Below are positions 28,213 to 43,400 of a stretch of 64,000 nucleotides of DNA, piece after piece. This stretch comes from Corella eumyota (Eukaryota; Chordata; Ascidiacea; Phlebobranchia; Corellidae), in NCBI GenBank assembly GCA_963082875.1, contig OY720099.1, forward strand, positions 9,734,001 to 9,798,000, read 5' to 3'. Position numbers and translations under genes: made by a program. The notes under the pieces were generated by a model. It was not told where the DNA came from, searched no databases, and saw only the letters and a program-made list of their open reading frames with translations. Every line of letters begins with the position of its first letter. The stretch's first letter is position 1.

Positions 28213-29615
28213 AACATTCCTCTCAATTCTCTTCATCCTTACCATCCTCATCATTCTTATCATCCTCATCATCCTCATCATCCTCAATATTCTTATCTTC
28301 CTTAACATTCTCACCATCCTCACCATACTCACCATCCTTACCATCTTCACTATCCTCACCTTCCTCACCATCCTCACCATCTTTACCATCCTCACCATCC
28401 TCACCATTTCACCATCCTCACCATCCTCACCGTCCTTACCACCCTCATAATCTTCATCATCCTCATCATCATCATCATCCTCATCATCCTTATTATCCTC
28501 ATCATCCTCATTATCCTCATCATCTTCATTATCCTCATCATTCTCAACATCCTCACCATCCTCACAATACTCACCATTATCACTATCCCCACTATCCTCA
28601 GCATCTTCACCATCTTTACCAGCTTCACGATCCTCACAATCCTTACCATTCTTTTCATCCCCTCCATACTAGCCATCTTTACCATCCTCACCATCCTCAT
28701 CATTTTCATTATCCTCATCATCTTCAAAATCCTCACCATTCCCAACATCCTCTCCATCCTTTCCATCTTCACCATCCTCACCATCCTCACCATCCTAACC
28801 ATTCTCACCCTCCTCACCATCCTCAGTTTCCTTACAAGCCTCACCATCCTTACCGTCCCCACCGTCCTCACCACCTTCATCATTCTCATCATCCTTATTA
28901 TCCTCATCATCCTCATTATCCTCATCATCTTCATTATCCTCATCATCTTCAACATCCTCATCATCTTCATTATCCTCATCATCCACATCATCCTCACCAT
29001 TCTCACCATCCTCACCATCCTCACTGTCCTCATCATTCTCATCATCCTTAACATCCTCATCATCTTCATCATCCTCATCATCCTTATCATTCTCATCATC
29101 CTCATCATATTCATCATCCTCATCATCCTCATCATCCTCATCATCCTCATCATCCTCATCATCCTTATCATCATTATTATCCCCATCATCGTTATCATCC
29201 TTACCATCCTCACCATCCTCACCATCCTCACCATCCTCACCATCCTCACCATCCTCACCATCCTCACTATCTTCTACATCCTCACCATCCTCACCATCCT
29301 CACCATCTTCACCATCCCCACTATCTTCACCATCCTCTTTATCCTCATCATCCCCATCATCCTCATCATCCTCATCATCCTCACCATCCTCACCATCTTC
29401 ACCATCCTTACCATATTCACTATCCTCACAATCCTCACCATCCTCACCATCCTCACCATTTTTACCATTCTCACCATCTTCATCATCCTCATCATCCTCA
29501 TCATCTTCATTATTATCATCATCCTTATCATCCCCATAATCTACACCATCCTCACAATCTTCACCATCCTCACCATCCTCAACATCCTTTCCATCCTCTA
29601 CATCCTCTACATCCT
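28213..29615. repeat. 1.4-kb subunit (1403 bp)
   Basis: Landmarks are CTAACATTCCTCTC at 28213, CATTTCACC at 28405, CAGTTTCCTTAC at 28823 and the 7-unit pure run at 29204. It is related to 25390-26813 at an offset of about 2.81-2.82 kb and is more diverged than L1 is from L3. Confidence 0.78.
29204..29266. repeat. Pure 9-bp run, 7 units, paralogous locus
   Basis: Seven uninterrupted CCATCCTCA units lie between TCATCCTTA and CTATCTTCTACATCC. The context is the same as at 9644 and 26366, with five fewer units. Confidence 0.85.
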
Positions 29616-30321
29616 AACATTCCTCTCCAATCTTTTTATCCTTACCATCCTCACCATCCTCATCATTCTTATCATCCTCAATATTCTTATCTTCCTTAAC
29701 ATTCTCACCATCCTCACCATACTCACCATCCTTACCATCTTCACTATCCTCACTTTCCTCACCATCCTCACCATCTTCACCATCCTCACCATCCTCACCA
29801 TTTCGCCATCCTCACCATCCTCACCGTCCTTACCACCTTCATTATCTTCATCATCCTCATCATCAACATCATCATCCTCATCATCCTTATAATCCTCATC
29901 ATCCTCATTATCCTCATCATCTTCATTATCCTCATCATTCTCAACATCCTCATCATCTTCACAATATTCACCATTATAACTATCCCCACTATCCTCACCA
30001 TCCTCACCATCCTCACCATTTCATCATCCTCACCATCCTCACCGTCCTTACCACCCTCATTATCTTCATCATCCTCATCATCAACATCATCATCCTCATC
30101 ATCCTTATAATCCTCATCATCCTCATTATCCTCATCATCTTCATTATCCTCATCATCCTCACCATCCTCACCATCCTCACCGTCCTCATCATCCTCATCA
30201 TCTTTATCATCCTTATCATCCTCATAATCTTCAACATCCTCATCATCTTCATTATCCTCATCATCCTCATCATCCTCACCATCCTCACCATCCTCACCGT
30301 CCTCATCATCCTCATCATCCT

Positions 30322-33198
30322 TATCATCCTTATCATCCTCATCATCTTCATCATCCTCATCATCCTTATCATCCTCATCATCCTCATCATATTCATCATC
30401 CTCATTATCCTCATCATCCTTATCATCATTATTATCCTCATCATCCTCATTATCCTAATCATCCTCAACATCCTCACCATCCTCACCATCTTCACCATCT
30501 TCACCATCCTTACCATCCTCACCATTTTTACCATCCTCACCATCCTCACCATCCTTACCATCCTCACCTTCCACAACATCCTCACCATCCTCACCATCTT
30601 CACCATCCTCACAATCCTCACCATCATCACCATCCTCACCGTCCTCACCAACTTTATTATCCTTATCATCCTCATCATCCTTATCATCTTCATCATCCTC
30701 ATCATATTCATCATCCTCATCATCCTCATCATCTTCACCATCCTCACCATCCTCTCCCTCCTCATCATACTCATCATCCTCATCATCCTCACCATCATCA
30801 CCATCCTCACCATCCTCATTATGCTCACTATCCTCACAATCCTCACCATCCTCATCTTTTTCACCATCCTCACCATCCTTTCCATCCTCATCATCCTCAT
30901 TATCTTCATCATCCTCACCATCCTCACCATCCTCACCATCCTCACCATCCTCACCATCCTCACCATCCTCACTATCCTTACAATCCTCACCATCCTCACC
31001 ATCCTCACTATCCACCCCATCCGCAACATCCTCACCATCTTCACCATCCCCACCATCTTCATCATCCTTATCATCCACATCATCTTCATCATCTTCATCA
31101 TCTTCACCATTCCCACCATCCTCGCCATCTTCACCATCTTCAACATCCTCACCATCCTCACCATCCTTTCCATCCTCACCATCTTCATCATCTTCATCAC
31201 CCTCATCGTCCTCATCATCCTCATCATTCTCATAATCCTCATCATCCCCATCATCCTTAACAACCTCATCATTCTCACCATCCTCACCATTCTCTCCATT
31301 TTCTTGATCCTTTCCATCCTCTCCATCCTTACCATTCTCACCATCCTCTTCATCCTCATCATCCTAATCATACTCATTATCCTCATCATCCCAACATCCT
31401 CATCATTCTAATCATCCTCAACATCCTCACCTTCCTCATCATCCTCAACATCCTCACCATCCTCACCATCCTTACCATCCTCACCATTTTCACCATCCTC
31501 ACCATCCTCACCATCCTTACCATTTTCACCTTCCTCAACATCCTCACCATCCTCACCAACTTCACCATCTTCACAATCCTCACCATCATCACCATCCTCA
31601 CCGTCCTCACCAACTTTATCATCCTTATCATCCTCATCATCATTATCATCCCCATCATCCTCATCATATTCATCATCCTCATCATCCTCATCTTCTTCAT
31701 CATCCTCACCATTCTCTCCATCCTCATCATCCTCATCATCCTCATCATCCTCACCATCCTCACCATCCTCACCATCCTCACCGTCCTCACTATCCTCACA
31801 ATCCTCACCATCCTCATTTTCTTCACCGACCTCACCATCCTCTCCATCCTCATCATCCTCATCATCCTCATCATCCTCATCATCCTCACCATCCTCACCA
31901 TCCTCACGATCCTCACCATCCCCACTATCCTCACAATCCTCACCATCCTCACCATCCTCACTATCCTCACCATCCTCACCATCCACCCCATCCGCAACAT
32001 CCTCACTTTCCTCACCATCCTCACCAACCTAAGCATCCTCACCATCTTTATCATCCTTATCACCCTCATCATCCTCATCATCCTCATCATTCTTATTATC
32101 CTAATCATCCTTATAATCTTCACCATCCTCATCATCCTCATCATCCTTAGCATCCTCATCATCCTCACCATCCTCTCCATCCTCATCATCCTTATCATCC
32201 TCATAGTCCTCATCATCCTCATCATTCTCATCATCCTTAACATCCTCACCATCTTCACCATCCTCCCCATCCTCACCAACCCTACATTTCTAAACATCCT
32301 CACCATCCTCAACATCCTCACCATCCTAACCCTCCTCACTATTTTTACCATCCTCACCATCCTCACCGTCCTCACCATCTTAATCATCCTCATCATTCTC
32401 ATCATCCTCATCATCCTCATCATCCTCATCAACTTTATCATCCTCATCATCCACATCATCCTCATCATCCTCATCATCCTGAACATCTTCTCCAATTTCA
32501 CCATTCTCATCATCCTCATCATCTTCACCATCCTCACGATCCTCACCATCCTCACTGTCCTCTCAATCCGCACCATCCTCTTCATCCTCATCATCCTCAT
32601 CATTCTTATCATCCTCAACATTCTCACCATCCTCACCATCTTTACTATGCTTACCATCCTCACCATCCTCACCATCCTCACCATCCTCACCATCCTCCCC
32701 ATCCGCAACATCCTCACTATCCTCACCATCCTCACCAACCTCACAATCCTTACCATCCTCATCATCCTTATCATCCTTATCATCCTCATCATCCTCATCA
32801 TTCTCATTATCCTCATCATCCTTATAATCCTCACCATCCTTATTATCCTCATCATCATCATCCTCATCATCTTCTTCATCCTCATCATCCTTATCATTCT
32901 CATAATCTTCATCATCTTCATCATCCTTAACATCCTCACCATCTTCACCATTCTCCCCATCCTCACCATCCCTACCTTCCTAAACATCCTCACCATCCTC
33001 AACATTCTCACCATCCTAACCATCCTCACTATTTATACCATCCTCATCATCCTCACCGTCCTTACCATCTTTATCATCCTCATCATCCTCATCATCCTTA
33101 TCATCCCCATTATCCTCATTATCCTCATCATCCTCATCAACCTTATCATCCTCATCATCCTCATCATCCTCATCATCCTCATCATCTTCAACATCCTT
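30322..33198. repeat. 2.87-kb tandem repeat, first copy
   Basis: It matches the following 2.87 kb. For example, the 30391 area aligns with 33267 (offset 2876), CATCATCCCAAC at 31384 aligns with 34251 (2867), and CTATTTATACC at 33029 aligns with 35899 (2870). It contains a CACCCCATCCGCAAC word near 31014 and again near 31985. The left edge is approximate. Confidence 0.8.
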
Positions 33199-36060
33199 AT
33201 CATCCTTATCATCCTCATCATCTTCATCATCCTCATCATCCTTATCATCCTCATCATCCTCATCATATTCATCATCCTCATTATCCTCATCATCCTTATC
33301 ATCATTATTATCCTCATCATCCTCATCATCCTAATCATCCTCAAAATCCTCACCATCCTCACCATCTTCACCATCCTCACCATCCTTACCATCCTCACCA
33401 TTTTTACCATCCTCACCATCCTCACCATCCTTACCATCCTCACTTTCCACAACATCCTCACCATCCTCACCATCTTCACCATTCTCACAATCCTCACCAT
33501 CATCACCATCCTCACCGTCCTTACCAACTTTATCATCCTTATCATCCTCATCATCCTTATCATCTTCATCATCCTCATCATATTCATCATCCTCATCATC
33601 CTCATCATCTTCACCATCTTCACCATCCTCTCCCTCCTCATCATAATCATCATCCTCATCATCCTCACCATCCTCACCATCCTCATTATTTTCACTATCC
33701 TCACAATTCTCATCATCCTCATCTTTTTCACCATCTTCACCATCCTCTCCATCCTCATCATCCTCATTATCTTTATCATCCTTACCATCCTCACCATCCT
33801 CACCATCCTCACCATCCTCACCATCCTCACTATCCTTACAATCCTCACCATCCTCACCATCCTCACTATCCACCCCATTCGCAACATCCTCACCATCTTC
33901 ACCATCCCCACCATCTTCATCATCCTTATCATCCACATCATCTTCATCATCTTTATCATCTTCACCATTCCCAACATCCTCGCCATCTTCACCATCTTCA
34001 ACATCCTCACCATCCTCACCATCTTTTCCATCCTCACCATCTTCATCATCTTCATCACCCTCATCGTCCTCATCATCCTCATCATTCTCATAATCCTCAT
34101 CATCCCCATCATCCTTAACAACCTCATCATTCTCACCATCCTCACCATTCTCTCCATTTTCTTGATCCTTTCCATCCTCTCCATCCTTACCATCCTCACC
34201 ATCCTCTTCATCCTCATCATCCTAATCATACTCATTATCCTCATCATCCTCATCATCCCAACATCCTCATCATTCTAATCATCCTCAACATCCTCACCTT
34301 CCTCACCATCCTCAACATCCTCACCATCCTCACCATCCTTACCAACCTCACCATTTTCACCATCCTCACCATCCTCACCATCCTTACCATTTTCACCTTC
34401 CTCAACATCCTCACCATCCTCACCAACTTCACCATCTTTACAATCCTCACCATCATCACCATCCTCACCGTCCTCACCAACTTTATCATTCTTATCATCC
34501 TCATCATCATTATCATCCTCATCATCCTCATCATATTCATCATCCTCATCATCCTCATCTTCTTCATAATCTTCACAATTCTCTCCATCCTCATCATCCT
34601 CATCATCCTCATCATCCTCACCATCATCACCATCCTCACCATCCTCACCGTCCTCACTATCCTCACAATCCTCACCATCCTCATCTTCTTCACCGACCTC
34701 ACCATCCTCTCCATCCTCATCATCCTCATCATCCTCATCATCCTCATCATCCTCACCATCCTCACCATCCTCACGATCCTCACCATCCTCACTATCCTCA
34801 CAATCCTCACCATCCTCACCATCCTCACTATCCTCACCATCCTCACCATCCACCCCATCCGCAACATCCTCACTTTCCTCACCATCCTCACCAACCTAAG
34901 CATCCTCACCATCTTCATCATCCTTATCACCCTCATCATCCTCATGATTCTCATTATCCTCATCATCCTTATAATCTTCACCATCCTCATCATCTTTATC
35001 ATCCTTAGCATCCTCATCATCCTCACCATTCTCTCCATCCTCATCATCCTTATCATCCTCATAGTCCTCATCATCCTCATCATACTCATCATCCTTAACA
35101 TCCTCACCATCTTCACCATCCTCCCCATCCTCACCAACCCTACATTTCTAAACATCCTCACCATCCTCAACATCCTCACCATCCTAACCATCCTCACTAT
35201 TTTTACCATCCTCACCATCCTCACCGTCCTCACCATCTTTATTATCCTCATCATTCTCATCATCCTCATCATCCTCATCATCCTCATCATCCTCATCATC
35301 CTCATCAACCTTATCATCCTCATCATCCACATCATCCTCATCATCCTCATCATCCTCATCATCCTGAACATCTTCTCCAACTTCACCATTCTCATCATCC
35401 TCATCATCTTCACCATCCTCACGATCCTCACCATCCTCACTGTCCTCTCAATCCGCACCATCCTCTTCATCCTCATCATCCTCATCATTCTTATCATCCT
35501 CAACATTCTCACCATCCTCACCATCTTTACCATGCTTACCATCCTCACCATCCTCACCATCCTCACCATCCTCCCCATCCGCAACATCCTCACTATCCTC
35601 ACCATCCTCACCAACCTCACAATCCTTACCATCCTCATCATCCTTATCATCCTTATCATCTTCATCATCCTCATCATTCTCATTATCCTCATCATCCTTA
35701 TAATCCTCACCATCCTTATTATCCTCATCATCATCATCATCTTCTTCATCCTCATCATCCTTATCATCCTCATAATCCTCATCATCTTCATCATCCTTAA
35801 CATCCTCACCATCTTCACCATTCTCCCCATCCTCACCATCCCTACCTTCCTAAACATCCTCACCATCCTCAACATTCTCACCATCCTATCCATCCTCACT
35901 ATTTATACCATCCTCATCATCCTCACCGTCTTTACCATCTTTATCATCCTCATCATCCTCATCATCCTTATCATCCTCATCATCCTCATTATCCTCATCA
36001 TCCTCATCAACCTTATCATCCTCATCATCCTCATCATCCTCATCATCTTCAACATCCTCA
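33199..36060. repeat. 2.87-kb tandem repeat, second copy
   Basis: This is the second member of the pair. The junction lies near 33.20 kb, where ATCTTCAACATCC, typical of the 36.05-kb context, passes into the sequence of 30.32 kb. The copies share a one-base-short word, CATCATCCCAAC, whereas the related words at about 7.42 and 36.68 kb have four C's. The shortened form therefore predates this duplication. Confidence 0.8.
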
Positions 36061-39000
36061 TCATCTTCATTATCCTCATCATCCTCATTATCCTCACCAT
36101 CCTCACCATCCTAACCGTCCTCATCATCCTCATCATCCTTATCATCCTTATCATCCTCATCATCTTCATCATCCTCATCATCCTTATCATCCTCATCATC
36201 TTCATCATATTCATCATCCTCATTATCCTCATCATCCTTATCATCATTATTATCCTCATCATCCTTATCATCTTTACCATCCTCACCAACCTCACCATCC
36301 TCACTATCCTCACTATCTTCTACATATTTACCATCTTCACCATCTTTACCAGCCCCACCATCCTCATCATCTTCATCATTCTCATCATCTTCACCATTCC
36401 CACCATCCTCACCATCTTCACCATCTTCAACATCCTCACCATCCTTACCATCTTTTCCATCCTCACCATCTTCATCATCTTCATCAACCTCATCGTCTTC
36501 ATCATCCTCATCATTCTCATAATCCTCATCATCCCCATCATCCTTAACAACCTCATCATTCTCACCATCCTCACCATTCTCAAAATTTTCTTGATCCTTT
36601 CCATCCTCTCCATCCTTACCATCCTCACCATCCTCTTTATTCTCATCATCCCAATCATACTCATTATCGTCATCATCCTCATCATCCCCAACATCCTCAT
36701 CATCCTAATCATCCTCAACATCCTCACCATCCTCACCATCCTCACCATTCTTACCATCCTCACCATTTTCACCATCCTCACTATCCTCACCATCCTCACC
36801 ATCCTTACCATCCTCACCTTCCTCAACATCCTCACCATCCTCACCATCTTCACCATCCTCACCAACTTTATCATCCTTATCATCCTCATCATCCTTATCA
36901 TCCTCATCATCCTCATCATATTCATCATCCTCATCATCCTCATCTTTCTCACCATCCTCACCATCCTCTCCATCCTCATCATCCTCATCATCCTCATCAT
37001 CCTTACCATCCTCACCATCCTCACCATCCTCACCATCCTCACTATCCTCACAATCCTCACTATCCTCATCTTCTTCACCATCCTCACCATCCTCTCCATC
37101 CTCATCATCCTCATCATCCTCATCATTCTTATCATCCTCAACATTCTCACCATCCCCACCATCTTTACCATGCTCACCATCCTCACCATACTCATCATCC
37201 TCACCATCTTCACCAACCTCACCATCCTTACCATCTTTATCACCCTCATCATCTTCATCTTCCTCATTATTCTCATCATCCTTATCTTCCTCATCATATT
37301 CATCATCCTTATCATCCTTATCATCCTCATCATCTTCATCATCCTCATCATCTTCAACATCCTCATCATCTTCATTATCCTCATCATCCACATCATCTTC
37401 ACCATTCTCACCATCCTCACCATCCTCACTGTCCTCATCATCCTCATCATCCTTAACATCCTCATCTTCTTCATCATCGTTATCATCCTTATCATTTTCA
37501 TAATCCTCATCGTCCTCATCATCCTTATCATCATTATTATCCCCATCATCCATATCATAATTACCATCCTCACCATCCTCACCATTCTCACTATCCTCAC
37601 TATCTTCTACATCCTCACCATCCTCACAATCCTCACCATCTTCACCATCCCCACCATCTTCATCATCCTCATCATCCTCATCATATTCATCATCCTCATC
37701 TTCTTCACCATCCTCACCATCCTTTCTATCCTCATCATCCTCATCAACCTCATCATCCTCACCATCCTCACCATCTTCACCATCCTCACCATATTCACTA
37801 TCCTCACAATCTTCACCATCCTCACCATCCTCACCATCTTCACCATCCTCACCATCTTCATCATCCTCATCATCCTCATTATCATCATCATCATCCTTCT
37901 CATCCCCATCATCTTCACCATACTCACAATCTTCACCATCCTCACCATCCCCTCCATCCTCTACATCCTCTCCATCCTAACATTCCTCTCAACTCTCTTC
38001 ATCCTTACCATCCTCACCATCCTCATCATTCTTATCATCCTCATCATCCTCAATATTCTTATCTTCCTTAACATTCTCACCATCCTCACCATACTCACCA
38101 TCCTTACTATCTTCACTATCCTCACCTTCCTCACCATTCTCACCATCTTCACCATCCTCACCATCCTCACCATTTCACCATCCTCACCATCCTCACCATC
38201 TTCACCGTCCTTACCACCCTCATTATCTTCATCATCCTCATCATCATCATCATCTTCATCATCCTTATTATCCTCATCATCCTCATTATCCTCATCATCT
38301 TCATTATCCTCATCATTTTCAACATCCTCTCCATCTTCACAATACTCACCATTATCACTATCCCCACTATCCTCAGCATCCTCACCATCTTTACCAGCTT
38401 CACCATCCTCACAATCCTTACCACTCTTTTCATCCTCTCCATACTAGCCATTCTTACCATCCTCACCATCCTCATCATTTTCATTATCTTTATCATCTTC
38501 AAAATCCTCACCATTCCCACCATCCTCACCATCCTTTCCATCTTCACCATCCTCACCATCCCCACCATCCTAACCATTCTCACCCTCCTCACCATCCTCA
38601 GTTTCCTTACAATCCTCATCATCCTTACCGTCCCCACCGTCCTCACCACCTTCATCATCCTCATCATCCTTATTATCCTCATCATCCTCATTATCCTCAT
38701 CATCTTCATCATCCTCATCATCTTTAACATCCTCATTATCTTCATTATCCTTATCATCTACATCATCCTCACCATTCTCACCATCCTCACTGTCCTCATC
38801 ATCCTCATCATCCTTAACATCCTCATCATCTTCATCATCCTCATCATCCTTATCATTCTCATCATCCTCATCATATTCATCATTCTCATCATCCTCATCA
38901 TCCTCATCATCCTCATCATCCTTATCATCATTATTATCCCCATCATCTTTATCATCCTTACCATCCTCACCATCCTCAACATCCTCACCATCCTCACCAT

Positions 39001-40400
39001 CCTCACCATCCTCACCATCCTCACTATCTTCTACATCCTCACCATCCTACCATCTTCACCACCTTCACCATCCCCACCATTTTCCCCATCCTCACCATCC
39101 TCTCTATCCTCATCATCCTCATCATTCTCATCATCCTCATCATCCTCACCATCCTCACCATCTTCACCATCCTCACCATATTCACTATCCTCACAATCTT
39201 CACCATCCTCACCATCCTCACCATCTTCACCATCCTCACCATCGTCACCATCCTCACCATCTTCATCATCCTCATCATCCTTATGATCTTCATTATCATC
39301 ATCATCCTTATCATCCCCATCATCTTCACTATCCTCACAATTTTCACCATCCTCACCATCCTCACCATCTTCTCCATCCTCTACATCCTCTCCATCCTAA
39401 CATTCCTCTCCATTCTTTTTATCCTTACCATCCTCACCATCCTCATCATTCTTATCATCCTCATCATCCTCATCATCCTCAATATTCTTATCTTCCTTAA
39501 CATTCTCACCATCCTCACCATACTCACCATCCTTACCATCTTCACTATCCTTCAATTCCTCACTATCCTCACCATCTTCACCATCCTCACCATTCTCACC
39601 ATTTCACCATCCTCACCATCCTCACCGTCCTTACCACCCTCATTATCTTCATCATCCTCATCATCAACATCATCATCCTCATCATCCTAATAATCCTCAT
39701 CATCCTCATTATCCTCATCATCTTCATTATCCTCATCATTCTCAACATCCTCACCATCTTCACAATACTCACCATTATAACTTTCCTCACTATCCTCAGC
39801 ATCCTCACCATCCTTACCATCCTCACCATCCTCATCATCTTCATTATCCTTATCATCTTCAAAATCCTCACCATTCCCACCATCCTCACCATCCTTTCCA
39901 TCTTCACCATCCTCACCATCCTAACCATTCTCACCATCCTCACCATCCTCAGTTTCCTTACAATCCTCACTAACCTTACCGTCCCCACCGTTCTCACCAC
40001 CTTCATCATCCTCATCATCCTTATTATCCACATCATTCTCATTATCCTAATCATCTTCATTATCCTCATCATTCTCAACATCCTTACCATCCACACAATA
40101 CTCACCATTATCACTATCCCCACTATCCTCAGCATCCTCACCATCTTTAGCAGCTTCACCATCCTCACAATCCTTAGCATTCTTTTCATCCTCTCCATAC
40201 TCTCCAACTTTACCATCCTCACCATCCTCATCATCTTCATTATCCTCATCATCTTCAAAATCCTCACCATTCGCACCATCCTCACCATCCTTTCCATCCT
40301 CACCATCCTCACCATCCTCACCATCCTAACCATTCTCACCCTCCTCACCATCCTCAGCTTCCTTACAATCCCCACCATCCTCACCGTCCTCACCACCTTC
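36061..40400. repeat. Left-family satellite, diverged end
   Basis: These are ordinary 9-base units with left-family landmarks: AACATTCCTCTC at 37979 and 39399, CATTTCACC at 38171 and 39600, CAGTTTCCTTAC at 38599 and 39950, and a changed form, CAGCTTCCTTAC, at 40354. Its internal copies are less alike than L1, L2 and L3 are. A private one-base loss is seen near 39045 (CCTACCATC for CCTCACCATC). No gene is seen. Confidence 0.75.
37979..39398. repeat. 1.4-kb subunit (1420 bp), diverged
   Basis: It runs between AACATTCCTCTC at 37979 and 39399, with CATTTCACC at 38171 and CAGTTTCCTTAC at 38599. The spacing matches the 1.40-1.42 kb of the subunits at 8.7 and 25.4 kb, about 12-29 kb away. Confidence 0.75.
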
Positions 40401-43400
40401 ATCATCCTTATTATCCTCATCATCCTTATCATCCTCATCATTCTCCTCATATTTATCATTCTTATCATTCTCATCATCTCCATCATTCTCATCATCTTCA
40501 CCATCCTCATTATTTTCATTATCCTCATCATATTCATCATCCTCACCATCTTCACCATCCACACCATTCTTACCATCCTCACCATCCTCACCATTCTCTC
40601 CATCCTCACCATCCTCACCGTCCTTACCGTCCTCATCAACCTTATCATCCTCATCATTCCCATTATCCTTATCATTCTTATCATCCTCATTATCCTTATC
40701 ATCCTCATCATCCTCATCATCCTCATCATCCTCATCATTCTCATCATTTTCATCATCCTCATTATCCTCATCATTCTCATCATCTTCATCATCCTCACCA
40801 TTTTCACCATCCTCACTATCTATTTCATCCTCACCATCCTCATCATTTTCTTCACCCTCATCATTTTCATCATCTTCATCATTCTCATTATCCTTATAAT
40901 CCTCATCATCCCCATTATCCTCATCAAATTCATCATCCTTACTATCCTCACCATCTTCACCATCCTCACCATCTTCACCATCTTCTCTATCCTCACCATC
41001 CTCATCACCATCATCATCCTTATTATTTTCATTTTCTTCAAAATCCTCATCAACCTCATCATCCTCATTATCCTCACCATTCTTACCATACTCACCAACC
41101 TCACTATTCTTATCATTCTCATCATCCTCATTATCCTCATCATCCTCATCATCTTCATCATCCTCACCATCTTCACCAACTTCACCATCCTCACTATCTA
41201 TTTCATCCTCACCATCCTCATCATTTTCATCACCCTCATCATTTTCATCATCCTCATCATTCTTATTATCCTCATAATCCTAATCAGCCTTAACATCCTT
41301 ACTATTTTTTCGATCCTATCCATTTTCTTCATCTTAATTATCCTCACCATCCTCATCATCCTCATCAGCCTCATCATCCGCATCATCCTCAACTTCCTCA
41401 TTATCCTCATCATCCTCAACATTCCCACCAACCTGACTATCTCACTATCCTATCCTCACTATCCTCACCATTCTCAACGTCCTCACCATCCTCATCATCC
41501 TCATCATCCTCATCATCCTCATCATCCTCATCATCCTCATCATCTTCATCATCCTTATCATCCTCATCATCCTCATCATCCACATCATCCTCTTCATTCT
41601 CATCATTTTCACCATCCTCACCATCCTCACTTTTATCACCATCTTCACTATACTCATCATCCTAATCATCCTTATCATCCTTACCATCATTACCATCTTC
41701 ACCATCTTTACCATCTTCACTATCCCACCATCTTCTCTATCCTCACCATCCTCATCATTTTCATTAACATCATCAACCTCATTATTTTCATTATCCTCAT
41801 AATCCTCATTATCCTCATCATCCTCAGCATCCTCAACATCTTCATTATATTTATTATCTTCAACATCCTCACCATCCTCACCATTCTCACCATCCTTACC
41901 ATCCTCACCATCCTCACCATCCTCACCATCCTCACCATCTTCACCATCTTCACCATCTTCACCATCCTTACCATCCTCACCATCCTCACCATTCTCACCA
42001 TTCTCACCATCCTTACCAAATTTACCATTCTCATCATCCTAATCATCCTCACCATCCCCACCATTCTCACCATCTTCACCATCCTCCCCATCCTCTCCAT
42101 ACTCTGTATCTTCTCCATCTTCACCATCTTCACCATCCTCACTATCTTTTCCATCCTCACCATCCTCATTATCCTTATCACCCTCATTATCCTCATTATC
42201 CTCATCTTCCTCACCATCCTCAATATTTTCTCGATCTTCTCCATTTATCCATTTTAATCATCCTCACGATCCTCATCATCCTCATCATCCTCAATATCCT
42301 CGTCATCCTCAACATTCCCACCATCTTTACCATTTTCACCATCCTCACCATCCTCAACATCCCCAACATTCTCACCATTCTCAACTTCCTTACCATCCTC
42401 ACCATCCTCACCATCCTCACCATCTTCACCATCTTCACCATCTTTTTTATCTTCACCATCCTCACCATTCATACCATCCCCACCATCTTCACCATACTCA
42501 CCATTCTCACCATCCTCAACAACCTCACTATTCTCACCATCCTCATTATTCTCCCCATCCTCACCATCCTCACCATTATCACCATCCTCACAATCTTCAC
42601 CATCCTCACCATCCTCACCATGTTCTTCATTCTCTCCATCCTTCTCATACTCTCTATCCTCTCTATCCTCACCATCCTCTGCATCCTCTCCATCCTCTCC
42701 ATCCTCATTATCCTTATCATCCTTATCATCCTCATCATCCTCATAATCCTCACCATCCTCACTATCTTCATCATCTTCAACATCTTTTCCATCCTCACCA
42801 TCCTCCTCATCCTCATCACCTTCATCATCTTTATCATCCTTACTATTTTCTCGGTCCTCTCTATTTTCTCCATCTTAATCATCCTAACCATCCTCATTAT
42901 CCTTATCATCCTCATCATCCTCATCATCCTCACCAATCTCACTATCCTCACCATTCTCACCATTCTCACCATTTTAACCATCCTCGCCATCCTCACCATT
43001 CTCACCATCCTCACCATTTTAACCATCCTCGCCATCCTCACCATTCTTACCATCCTCACCATCCTCGCCATCCTTACTATTATCACCATCCTCACCATTC
43101 TCACTATTTTCATCATCATCATCATTCTCACCATCCAAACCATCCTCAATATCCTCGCCATCCTCAGCATCCTCACCATCCACACCATCCTCACCATCCT
43201 CACCATTCTCTCCATCTTCACCATCCTTACTGTCCTCACCGTCCTCATCAACCTCATCATCCTTATAATCCTTATCATCCTCATCATCCTTATTATCCTC
43301 ATCATCCTCATCATCTTCATCATCCTTATCATCCTCATCACCTCATCATCCTCATCATCCTCCCCATCCTCTCTATTTTTTCCATCCTTTCCATTCTCTC

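Larger units (their letters stand above)
27989..30321. repeat. Diverged HOR copy related to 25.2-27.5 kb
   Basis: After the L3 junction the sequence follows the 25.2-kb type at an offset of about 2.82 kb, falling to about 2.80 kb by 30 kb. CATTTCACC-type sites lie at 28405, 29799 (CATTTCGCC) and 30017 (CATTTCATC), matching 25591, 27006 and 27221. No non-satellite DNA is seen. Confidence 0.75.
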
